A stretch of 11,834 nt of DNA from Methylobacterium sp. (GTDB lineage Bacteria > Pseudomonadota > Alphaproteobacteria > Rhizobiales > Beijerinckiaceae): NCBI GenBank assembly GCA_021154065.1, contig JAJKJG010000104.1, positions 1-11,834 on the forward strand. The letters run 5' to 3'. A model generated the notes under the pieces. That model was not told the DNA's origin. It searched no databases and worked only from the letters and a program-made list of their open reading frames with translations. Below, piece after piece: positions 1-6,116 of this stretch (positions are counted from its first letter, which is position 1; each line of letters opens with the position of its first letter). Both the position numbers and the translations under genes were made by a program.

Positions 1-274
1 CGATCGCGGCATTGATCTTGGCGATGAGCTTGCGCTGGCGGTCGCGCGCCCTGAGCTCGATCGCGCGGTCGGTCTCGGAGGAGGCGCGATCGGCGAGGTC
101 CGGGTGGTTCTCGCTCTCGGTCTGCAGGGCGACCAGGGTGTCCTGGGCTTCGCGAAGGATCTCGTTCTTCCAAGTGGTCAGCTTACGCCGATAGTACTCC
201 CGTTGCCGCTCGTTCATGAACGGCTCTTCGTCGCTTGGGCGGTAGGCCTCGTCGATCTTGACCATTTTTCCCAT
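1..274 (-). CDS. dksA: RNA polymerase-binding transcription factor DksA (partial, C-terminal part outside window)
   Basis: DksA inserts a coiled coil into the secondary channel of RNA polymerase and, with ppGpp, adjusts transcription of rRNA and amino-acid genes. Ninety-one N-terminal codons are visible. They read as the opening of alphaproteobacterial DksA: 'KIDEAYRPSDEEPFMNERQ' near the start, then the first coiled-coil helix, then the tip motif DLADRA (residues 59-64), which matches the DxxDxA motif holding the two key tip aspartates. The second helix starts at 'SSETDRAIELRARDRQRK'. The zinc finger would lie beyond base 1. I chose the ATG at 274 because GGAGGGG sits 8 nt upstream; an in-frame ATG three codons later (265) lacks a ribosome site. 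A sigma-70-like promoter lies upstream at 333-361. The gene reads off the left edge, so its 3' end and downstream neighbour are unknown. Confidence 0.93.
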   Translation of the reverse strand, partial: MGKMVKIDEAYRPSDEEPFMNERQREYYRRKLTTWKNEILREAQDTLVALQTESENHPDLADRASSETDRAIELRARDRQRKLIAKINAAI

Positions 275-332
275 TCTTGGCCCCTCCAGGCTCGTTCGTT
301 TCCTCCGCCACTCGGGTGGCTTGTCGGCGTGC

Positions 333-361
333 CGTATAGTCGAGAAGCGGGCCGGCCACAA
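333..361 (-). promoter_or_regulatory. Putative sigma-70 promoter of dksA
   Basis: On the minus strand, TTGTGG (361-356) is followed after exactly 17 bases by TATACG (338-333). This is a recognisable -35/-10 pair with ideal spacing. Transcription would begin near 326, giving a leader of about 50 nt before the dksA ATG at 274. The -35 is a weak match, so this is an inference from sequence only. Confidence 0.42.
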
Positions 362-395
362 CGCAGATGAGGGCCGCAAAACGTGGCGGAAAAGT

Positions 396-417
396 CTCAA
401 AACGCGGGAGTTTTGAG
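396..417. repeat. 8-bp inverted repeat in the dksA upstream region
   Basis: CTCAAAAC (396-403) and GTTTTGAG (410-417) are perfect inverted copies around a 6-base spacer. The site lies about 35 bases upstream of the dksA -35-like element, is AT-rich against its GC-rich surroundings, and has no run of T directly after it. It could be an operator-like dyad or a weak hairpin. Confidence 0.5.
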
Positions 418-480
418 CAGCCGCGATCTCGGCGGCGGCATTCGGGGTGCGAAATCGGCCTTAATGGCCAAGATTCGCCA

Positions 481-497
481 GCGCTCGGGGCGAGCGC
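481..497. repeat. 7-bp inverted repeat with a 3-base loop
   Basis: GCGCTCG (481-487) and CGAGCGC (491-497) form a perfect short hairpin with a GGG loop. There is no T-tract on either side, so it is not a standard intrinsic terminator. No function can be assigned. Confidence 0.35.
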
Positions 498-684
498 CGC
501 TGCGGCCTGCCTTCCGACAAGTTCCGCAATCGGGCGCCGGTCATGGGGTCCGGTCGAAGAAGAGGCCAGGAGCATCCAGCTGCAGGCGGTCTCACGGCGA
601 GAGGATCGCGACGAACGCCTCCTTGCGCGGCTGCTTTGTTCGCCGGTAATTCTTTGGTCGCGTTCTCTCCGGCACGGGTCTGTG

Positions 685-1719
685 ATGGACCTCCTACGAA
701 GCCAAGCGGCCGCCGCAGCCGCTTTACTTCTTCGTTCCCTTCCGCCTGGCGTCCGGGAGCGCTTCAAGGCCGCCCTCGGCGCGCTCGGTCACGAGCCCGG
801 CTGGGCGCATCGCCTGCGCGCGCGAAACCTGGCACAGACGCGCAAGCGCCTCGACGTTCTCGTCGAGGCAATCGTCGAGCGCCTCGAGCTCGCGCGGTTT
901 CGAAGCTTCGCAGGGGCGGCTTGTCTCGAATTCGGCTCCGGCCATCTCCTGTCCGAGGCGCTGATCTACCATCTCGCCGGCGCCGCCCGGACGGTCGCGA
1001 TCGACCACTACCGGATCTTGCAGGAGGCCGAGGTGCCGCGCGCCCTCGACGGCATCGACGGCGACGCCCTCGTCGGCGCGCTCGCCCGATGGGACGACCC
1101 TGCCGCGATCCGCGCCCGACTCGATGCGCTCAAGGCTCGAACGGATTGGACGCTTGCCGGGCTTCGCAGCATCGGCATCGACTACGTCGCGCCCTACGAC
1201 CTCGCGGCGTCGCCCCTCGCCGGCGAGAGCTTCGACCTGATCTCGTCCCTATCGGTCCTTGAGCACGTGCCGCCGGCGGTAGCGCCCGCGCTCCTGACCA
1301 ACCTTCTCGCGATGCTCCGGCCCGGCGGGACGATGGTTCACAACATCCACCTCGAGGACCACCGCGACATCGACGGCGCGCCGTTCGCGTTCCTCGCCGC
1401 CGATACCGACTGGACCGAGGCCGACTACGATAGCCGCGGCAATCGACTGCGCGCTTCCGATTGGGTCCGCATGGCGGCGGCGATTCCCGGCGCCGCCGTG
1501 GCCCGCGTGGAGCCCCTGTTCAAGGCTGGCGCGCTTCTGCCTCCGGATATCGATCCCCCGTTTCGGAGCTACGATCCGGCCGATCTGAGGACCAGCCGGA
1601 TTATCCTTGTCGTGCACTCATCCGTGTTGAATGAAGCCGGCCGGGATCGACCGCCGACCACCGGATTTCCGGACGTCACTGCGGCCTGTGATTCGTCGCG
1701 GACTCCGGCCGGGATGTGA
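685..1719 (+). CDS. Class I SAM-dependent methyltransferase (type 11-like), substrate unknown
   Basis: A predicted 344-residue soluble methyltransferase. After an N-terminal region of about 75 residues rich in Arg and Leu, the SAM-binding fold begins with motif I, LEFGSG (81-86). An acidic residue ends strand 2 (VAID, D107), as expected for binding the ribose of SAM. Motif IV appears as DLISSLSVLEHV (184-195), followed by MLRPGG (210-215), the usual 'LkPGG' post-motif. This order is characteristic of type 11/12 methyltransferases. The frame is open back to 367, but the added residues are not protein-like, so I place the start at the ATG at 685; GTG at 682 is an alternative. Neither has a good ribosome site. 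The last 44 bases overlap the convergent SGNH-like gene. Its position beside MBOAT and SGNH genes makes a surface glycan or lipid substrate possible, but this is inference. Confidence 0.78.
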   Translation: MDLLRSQAAAAAALLLRSLPPGVRERFKAALGALGHEPGWAHRLRARNLAQTRKRLDVLVEAIVERLELARFRSFAGAACLEFGSGHLLSEALIYHLAGAARTVAIDHYRILQEAEVPRALDGIDGDALVGALARWDDPAAIRARLDALKARTDWTLAGLRSIGIDYVAPYDLAASPLAGESFDLISSLSVLEHVPPAVAPALLTNLLAMLRPGGTMVHNIHLEDHRDIDGAPFAFLAADTDWTEADYDSRGNRLRASDWVRMAAAIPGAAVARVEPLFKAGALLPPDIDPPFRSYDPADLRTSRIILVVHSSVLNEAGRDRPPTTGFPDVTAACDSSRTPAGM

Positions 1720-2713
1720 GCTTCGGCGCGATTTCGCGTTCGACTGCCACCGCGAGCTCCTGCCGGTAGTGGGTCTGGTCGAAGAACAGGCCGGGGTCGT
1801 GCAACTCTGGTCGGTCGCCGCGCCAATCGCTTACTGCTGCGTTCGGGCGTTCCGCGAGAGCCTCGGAGAGCGCGGCCTTGCAGGCCCGGTTGTCCGAGTC
1901 GCCGGCCGAGCCGGGCGTCGGCAGGAGCGAGCGGTAAGTCGGGGGGAAGACCAGGACGACCGCCGTCGCGGACGGCAGGCCGGCGACGACGTCCCTCAGA
2001 TCCTCCGCCGCCGGGAAGCGGCCGGTCGGGTTCCTGATGTAGTCGTCGGACCTCGCCTCGAGCGCCGCGCGGCGGGCCGGATCGGACATGTGGCCGGCCG
2101 CAAGGAGGGCCGGCTCGTAATCCCAGTAGCCGTCGGGCCGGGCCCGCGCCGGGCGCTTCGCCAGGAGGTATCCGACCCGGTGCGGGAGTTCCTCCAGCAC
2201 GTGGAAACGCAGAAGGCCGCGAAGGTATTCGGGCAGGCTGCGGCTATAGAGCCAGAACGGAAACGGCGCCTGGTCCAGGCCCGCCAGCTCCGGCTGGCAC
2301 CAGAACCTGTCGGCGCCGATCACGAGCGCCCGCGCGCCCGGGTGGTGGCGCATGAACCAGTCGACGACCGCGAACTGCTGCTTCGGTCCGGTCGCGACGA
2401 TCGAGAGCTGGACGAACGACAGCCCGGTGAGGGCGTCCAATCGCTCGGGCGAGAGCGCCTGGATATGCGAGTTGCCAATGATCGCGGCGTTGAAGCCGGG
2501 ATCGCGCCCGCGGCTCGCCCCGGCGGTGCGCGGCCCCTGCGGGCGCACCCCGGCCTTGGCGAACAGGTCGGGACGGCCGGTATCGAACGGATCGAGGGCA
2601 TAGGCGATGGCAAGAAGGCTGCCGAGGATCGCGGCGGCGCCGATGGCGAAGTCGCGCGCGAAGCGGCGCCAAGCGCCCGCGCTCACCGTGAGCTCATCGG
2701 AACCGGAACCCAT
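1676..2713 (-). CDS. Membrane-anchored SGNH/DltD-like protein, paralogue A
   Basis: A 345-residue protein with one N-terminal membrane segment (about 22-40) followed by 'DPF'. The rest is probably periplasmic. A GNS motif (80-82) follows a hydrophobic strand (FNAAIIGNS) and a C-terminal DQTH (312-315) precedes the final helix. A serine in GxS near the N-terminus and DxxH near the C-terminus, behind a single anchor, is the arrangement of DltD and related SGNH-fold proteins that work with MBOAT acyltransferases. It shares with the plus-strand neighbour (2937-4034) the blocks WC.P (137-141), FPFWLY (151-156), FPPTY and PTPGS (265-269). I infer a role in adding or removing acyl groups on an extracytoplasmic polymer. 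The start at 2713 has no clear ribosome site; GTG at codon 10 is another option. Its 3' end overlaps the methyltransferase by 44 bases on the opposite strand. Confidence 0.72.
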   Translation of the reverse strand: MGSGSDELTVSAGAWRRFARDFAIGAAAILGSLLAIAYALDPFDTGRPDLFAKAGVRPQGPRTAGASRGRDPGFNAAIIGNSHIQALSPERLDALTGLSFVQLSIVATGPKQQFAVVDWFMRHHPGARALVIGADRFWCQPELAGLDQAPFPFWLYSRSLPEYLRGLLRFHVLEELPHRVGYLLAKRPARARPDGYWDYEPALLAAGHMSDPARRAALEARSDDYIRNPTGRFPAAEDLRDVVAGLPSATAVVLVFPPTYRSLLPTPGSAGDSDNRACKAALSEALAERPNAAVSDWRGDRPELHDPGLFFDQTHYRQELAVAVEREIAPKLTSRPESATNHRPQ

Positions 2714-2936
2714 GGGCCGATCAGTGCCGGGACCCGGGCGCGGTCATGTGAACCGAGTCCAACTTCCCGAGCGCTCTCGCGCGGGCGGGCAGGCGGTTGA
2801 GCGCGAGGCCGGCGACGTGCATTAGGGTTTTCGCCAATCGTCCTCGCGGGCCGGCGCCGACGCTCTTCGAGCGGCGGGCCTTGTTAGCGCGCCGCCGGGG
2901 GCTGGTCGAGAGGTCGGCAGAGACCGGAGCGAGGTT

Positions 2937-4034
2937 GTGGTGGCGGCGAGCGACGCGGACGCGCGGCTGGAGGCGGCGGCAGGGCGCCCGTGGGAGCGCT
3001 TCTGCCTCACCCTCGCGGCGGCGGCCGCGAGCTCGGCCGCCGCGATCTTCCTCTTCGTCCTCGCCGTCGACCCATACGGGCTGCGCGTCGGGCCGGGCCG
3101 GCCTCCGGCCCCGATCATGGATCTCAATCAGCGGTTCATGTACCCGCAGATCGTGCGCAGCGGACGCTACGACAGCGCCGTCTTCGGCACCTCGACCATC
3201 AGGCTCCTCGACCCGCAGCGCCTCGGCGCCCTGTTCGGCGCCCGCTTCGCCAATCTCGGGCTCAATGCCGGAACGCCCTGGGAGCAGATCCAGCTCGCGC
3301 GCCTGCTGCTCGGGCATGTGCGGCAGCCGAAGGTGCTGATCTTCGGGCTCGACCTGCCGTGGTGCAGCCCGGACTCCGACCGCGACCGCCTCACCTTCCG
3401 CACCTTCCCGGCCTGGCTCTACGAAAAGCGCCCCCTGCGCTACGCCTACAAGCTCTTCAGCTTCAAGAGTCTCGAGATCGCCGGACGGGTGGCCCTGAAC
3501 CGGCTGGGACTCATGCCGGATCGGATCAGGGCGGACGGCTACGAGGTGTTCGTCCCTCCCGATGCGCGATACGACCTCGCACCTGCGCGAAGCCACACGG
3601 CGCTTCAGGGCGTTCCGCCACCTCCAAGCGGCAAGGGCCCGCTGAGCGACGCGGATCGCGCAGCGCTCCGGATGCCGGCGCTGCAATGGCTCGATGACGT
3701 CCTGACCGCGGTCCCGGAAACGCGGAAGATCCTGACATTCCCTCCCGTCCACGTCTCGGTCCAACCGACGCCGGGTTCTCGCGCCGCCGACGAGGAGGCG
3801 GAGTGCAAGCGGCGTGTCGCCGAGATCGCACGCCGCACGGGGTCGACGCTCATCGACTTCCGCCTGCGCTCGGCGGTGACGATGGAGGATGCGAACTACT
3901 GGGATCCGCTGCATTACCGCGTCGCAATCGCCGATCGGCTGGCGACGGCGCTCCTTGATGCCGCCCGCGGCGGGCCGGAACCGGCCGACGGCTTCTATCG
4001 CGTTCTCAATGCCGCAGATCGGGCCGGACGATAA
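2937..4034 (+). CDS. Membrane-anchored SGNH/DltD-like protein, paralogue B
   Basis: A 365-residue protein with one N-terminal membrane segment (about 25-44) ending in 'VDPYG', then a probable periplasmic domain. It has GTS (84-86) after the strand YDSAVF and DPLH (323-326) near the C-terminus: the serine and Asp-His pair expected of an SGNH hydrolase or acyltransferase. The blocks DLPWCSP (139-145), FPAWLY (157-162), FPPVH and PTPGS (277-281) align with paralogue A, so the two arose by duplication. A 223-base region separates their divergent starts. I chose the GTG at 2937, 7 nt after GGAG; the next codon, GTG at 2940, is 5 nt after GAGG and equally possible. The stop lies 27 bases from the convergent MBOAT stop. 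Partnership with that MBOAT is inferred from gene order and family logic. Confidence 0.75.
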   Translation: MVAASDADARLEAAAGRPWERFCLTLAAAAASSAAAIFLFVLAVDPYGLRVGPGRPPAPIMDLNQRFMYPQIVRSGRYDSAVFGTSTIRLLDPQRLGALFGARFANLGLNAGTPWEQIQLARLLLGHVRQPKVLIFGLDLPWCSPDSDRDRLTFRTFPAWLYEKRPLRYAYKLFSFKSLEIAGRVALNRLGLMPDRIRADGYEVFVPPDARYDLAPARSHTALQGVPPPPSGKGPLSDADRAALRMPALQWLDDVLTAVPETRKILTFPPVHVSVQPTPGSRAADEEAECKRRVAEIARRTGSTLIDFRLRSAVTMEDANYWDPLHYRVAIADRLATALLDAARGGPEPADGFYRVLNAADRAGR

Positions 4035-4061
4035 TGGCGCGGAGACGCGGAGGAGCGCCGG

Positions 4062-5435
4062 TCAGAACTGGAAATAGATGAACTCGTAATTGGCATCGTC
4101 GCCGATCTTGAACAGCACGATCACGAGCACGAGCGCGAAGGCGATGGCGATCGAGCGCCAGGGCGGCATCCTATGGACGAAGGTCCAAGCCGTCGGGCCG
4201 AGCATGGCGATCGCAGCCGCGAGCGCGATCGTGCGCCATCGGAAACCCGACCCGAGCGGCGCGAAGCCGAACAGCGCCTCGTAGAGGCGGAGCATGGCGT
4301 CGAAGCTCGCCGCCCGGAACGGCACCCAGGCCAGCACCACGAAGACGAAGGTCAGCGCCCATCCGAGCCAGGCCGGCATCGTCAGGCCGGCCCGGCGCCA
4401 GAGCACGCCGGCGCCAAGCCCGATCCCGTGCGCGATACCCCAGGCGACGAAGGTGAGCCCGGCGCCATGCCACAGGCCGCCGAGCGCCATCGTGGCGAAC
4501 AAGGCCCAGAGCTGCACGGCCAAGCCGCGCTTGCTGCCGCCGAGCGGGATGTAGAGGTAGTCGCGCAGGAAGCGCGACAGCGTCATGTGCCAGCGGCGCC
4601 AGAAATCGCGCAGCGACACGGCGCGATAGGGCACGTCGAAGTTCTGCGGCAGCACGATCCCGAACAGGAGCGCGAGGCCGAGCGCCATGTCGGTGTAGCC
4701 GGAGAAGTCGAAATAGATCTGGAAGGTGAAGCCGAGCGTCGCCTGCCAGGCATCGACGATCGTGACGGCCTTGCCCTGCGCCGCCGCCTGGAACACCGGG
4801 TTGACGTATTCCGACAGCGGGTCGCCGAGGAAGACCTTCTTGGCGAGGCCGACGGTGAGGAGCATCAGCCCGCGCGAAAAACGCTCGGCGGCGTCGGGCC
4901 GCTTGTAGGGATGCTCGTCGAACTGGTGCATGACCTCGCTCCAGCGCACCAGCGGGCCGGCGAGGACTTGCGGGAAGAAGCCGATGTAGAGGGCGTAGCG
5001 GACGAGGTCGTAGCGCGGCGCGCGCCCGGCCCGAAGATCGACGAGATACATGACGTGGTGGAAGGTGAAGAACGAGATGCCGAGCGGCAGCGCGATCTCG
5101 AGCCGCGGCGCGTGGAGGCCGGGGATCAGGTTCGCGAGGTCGGCGAAGAAGTTAAAGTATTTGAAAACCGCGAGCACGAGGAGATTGCCGGCGAGCGCGA
5201 GCGGGATGAGGATCGCGGCCCTCGTCTTGCCGAACGCCTCAGCGATCAGCCAGTTGACCAGGATCGAGGCTGCCAGCAGCGGTATGAAGCGCCAGTCCCA
5301 GTAGCCGTAGAAGAGGAAGGACAGGAACGCGAGCGCCGGAAGCCGCCACTCCGGCCGGAAGCGCTCGACCGCCCAGTGCAGCAAGAGCGCCGCGGGCAGG
5401 AAAACGAGGAGGAAGGCGAAGGAGTTGAAAAGCAT
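4062..5435 (-). CDS. MBOAT-family membrane-bound O-acyltransferase (AlgI/DltB/PatA-like)
   Basis: A 457-residue polytopic protein of the usual AlgI-family length. It opens with MLFNSFAFLLVFLP, the classic start of this family. Diagnostic blocks are FLFYGYWDWRF (40-50), FKYFNFF (91-97), LPLGISFFTFHHVMYLVD (116-133), GPLVRWSEV (160-168), FDFSGYTDMA (242-251), RWHMTLSRFLRDYLYIPLGGS (281-301) and GGLWHGAG (319-326). H323 of the last block is the conserved catalytic-site histidine of the MBOAT family. It ends in 'EFIYFQF', also typical. Such proteins pass acyl groups across the membrane to a periplasmic partner, for alginate, peptidoglycan or teichoic acid acylation in known cases. The two nearby DltD-like proteins are the obvious candidate partners. 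An 11-bp inverted repeat sits directly upstream of the start codon. No strong ribosome site is visible. It lies 81 bases downstream of fliX on the same strand, so read-through from fliX cannot be excluded. Confidence 0.93.
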   Translation of the reverse strand: MLFNSFAFLLVFLPAALLLHWAVERFRPEWRLPALAFLSFLFYGYWDWRFIPLLAASILVNWLIAEAFGKTRAAILIPLALAGNLLVLAVFKYFNFFADLANLIPGLHAPRLEIALPLGISFFTFHHVMYLVDLRAGRAPRYDLVRYALYIGFFPQVLAGPLVRWSEVMHQFDEHPYKRPDAAERFSRGLMLLTVGLAKKVFLGDPLSEYVNPVFQAAAQGKAVTIVDAWQATLGFTFQIYFDFSGYTDMALGLALLFGIVLPQNFDVPYRAVSLRDFWRRWHMTLSRFLRDYLYIPLGGSKRGLAVQLWALFATMALGGLWHGAGLTFVAWGIAHGIGLGAGVLWRRAGLTMPAWLGWALTFVFVVLAWVPFRAASFDAMLRLYEALFGFAPLGSGFRWRTIALAAAIAMLGPTAWTFVHRMPPWRSIAIAFALVLVIVLFKIGDDANYEFIYFQF

Positions 5436-5439
5436 GGGA

Positions 5440-5472
5440 AAGATCGCGCGGCCGGCGCGGACGCGCGATCTT
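5440..5472. repeat. 11-bp perfect inverted repeat in the MBOAT gene leader
   Basis: AAGATCGCGCG (5440-5450) and CGCGCGATCTT (5462-5472) are exact inverted copies separated by 11 GC-rich bases. On the minus strand the dyad ends 4 bases before the MBOAT start codon at 5435 and begins about 44 bases after the fliX stop. It could act as an operator, a hairpin covering the ribosome-binding region, or a weak terminator of fliX; only TTTCCC follows it. Confidence 0.6.
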
Positions 5473-5516
5473 GTGGGTGATCAGCCAGGTGGCGTCAACG
5501 GCCTCAAGGTTTCCGC

Positions 5517-5927
5517 TTAGCGCACGCCGAGCTTCGCGAGCTCGACCTTGGCCCTCAGCTCGATATGCGACAAGAGCTCGTCGAGGTGCGGATCGTCGCT
5601 GAAGTCGCGGCGCTCGGCGAGCTTCGCGGCGACGTGCTGCAGGTCGGTGGTTGCGATGCGGTCCGAGAGCAGGGCCGCCTTGAGCCGGTCGAGCGCATCG
5701 AGGAGATCGTGCCCGCGGCGCACCGAACGACGGCGCCGCTCGGCCGGATCCCCCTCCCCTTGCAACGCCAAGAGCGCGTCGACGGTCGCGAGCGGCGCCG
5801 ACGCGCCGGTGCGCGAGGTCTTCGCCGCCGCGCTTTCGCCGCCGAGGACGAAGCCTCGGCCCGCCGCCGGGCGGCGCTGCAGCGCGCCGGCGCCGAGCGC
5901 CGCAGCAGGCTTGGGATCGATGCGCAT
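5517..5927 (-). CDS. fliX: Flagellar assembly regulator FliX
   Basis: FliX is an alphaproteobacterial flagellar regulator. In Caulobacter it couples completion of the early basal body to activity of the sigma-54 activator FlbD. This 136-residue protein shows the family pattern: an N-terminal 'MRI' followed by a low-complexity Ala/Gly stretch (about 8-45), the block TVDALLALQG (48-57), a basic ERRRRSVRRGHDLLDALDRLKAALL (63-87), and a C-terminal DPHLDELLSHIELRAKVELAKLG (112-134). Length and order match FliX from other alphaproteobacteria. It is divergent from flgI with 189 bases between the start codons, the same neighbour relation as in Caulobacter. A CtrA-like box lies upstream at 5951-5965. 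The ATG at 5927 has only a weak ribosome site but begins the conserved 'MRI'. Confidence 0.92.
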   Translation of the reverse strand: MRIDPKPAAALGAGALQRRPAAGRGFVLGGESAAAKTSRTGASAPLATVDALLALQGEGDPAERRRRSVRRGHDLLDALDRLKAALLSDRIATTDLQHVAAKLAERRDFSDDPHLDELLSHIELRAKVELAKLGVR

Positions 5928-5950
5928 GGCGCGACTGTCGGCCGGCAGGG

Positions 5951-5965
5951 TTAACGCGGCGTAAA
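5951..5965 (-). promoter_or_regulatory. CtrA-like box upstream of fliX
   Basis: On the minus strand this reads TTTA, seven bases, TTAA, which is one mismatch from the CtrA consensus TTAA-N7-TTAA. It ends 24 bases before the fliX start codon. CtrA drives early flagellar genes in Caulobacter. That the site is used here is inference. Confidence 0.35.
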
Positions 5966-6080
5966 AGCACCGGCAGTTCTTGCCGAGGCCCGGCGGAACC
6001 GGACGCGCGAAATCGCCCGCCTCGGGCTCTCGCCGGAGAAAGGGCTCAATCTCTTCAACGCGTTAGGGCCCTCTCGCATC

Positions 6081-6095
6081 TGGCACGAGGCTGGC
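6081..6095 (+). promoter_or_regulatory. Putative sigma-54 promoter of flgI
   Basis: TGGCAC (6081-6086), five bases, then TGGC (6092-6095) matches the sigma-54 consensus TGGCAC-N5-TTGC with one mismatch. The invariant GG and GC dinucleotides are exactly 10 bases apart. Transcription would begin near 6107, leaving a leader of only about 10 nt that just includes the GAGGTGA ribosome site. Middle flagellar genes in Caulobacter use sigma-54 with FlbD and FliX, and fliX is the adjacent gene here. Confidence 0.45.
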
Positions 6096-6116
6096 ACCGG
6101 CGGGTCCGAGGTGACG

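Larger units (their letters stand above)
275..684. other. 410-base stretch without a convincing gene, between dksA and the methyltransferase
   Basis: This region separates two divergent genes. It holds the dksA ribosome site and the promoter-like pair at 333-361. It also holds two small perfect inverted repeats (396-417 and 481-497). A weak sigma-70-like pair on the plus strand, TTGCGC at 623-628 and TAATTC at 647-652 (18-base spacing), could drive the methyltransferase. Several open frames cross it, but their translations are rich in Arg, Ser and Ala with no protein-like pattern, so I treat them as chance frames. Confidence 0.5.

Noticed and set aside
367..684. N-terminal extension of the methyltransferase frame
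   Set aside because: The frame is open, but the translation is Arg/Ser-rich with no methyltransferase pattern and covers the dyads at 396-417 and 481-497. The protein-like sequence starts at 685.
2721..2822. 33-residue minus-strand frame just before paralogue A
   Set aside because: It has a plausible position for a leader peptide, but no ribosome site, no recognisable pattern and only chance-level length in GC-rich DNA.
4035..4061. Short GGCGC/GCGCC dyad between convergent paralogue B and the MBOAT gene
   Set aside because: It has only 5 pairs with a long loop and no T-tract on either strand, so it is too weak to call a terminator.
4173..5480. 435-residue plus-strand frame opposite the MBOAT gene
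   Set aside because: It is an antisense shadow rich in Glu and Arg. The minus-strand product matches the MBOAT family throughout.
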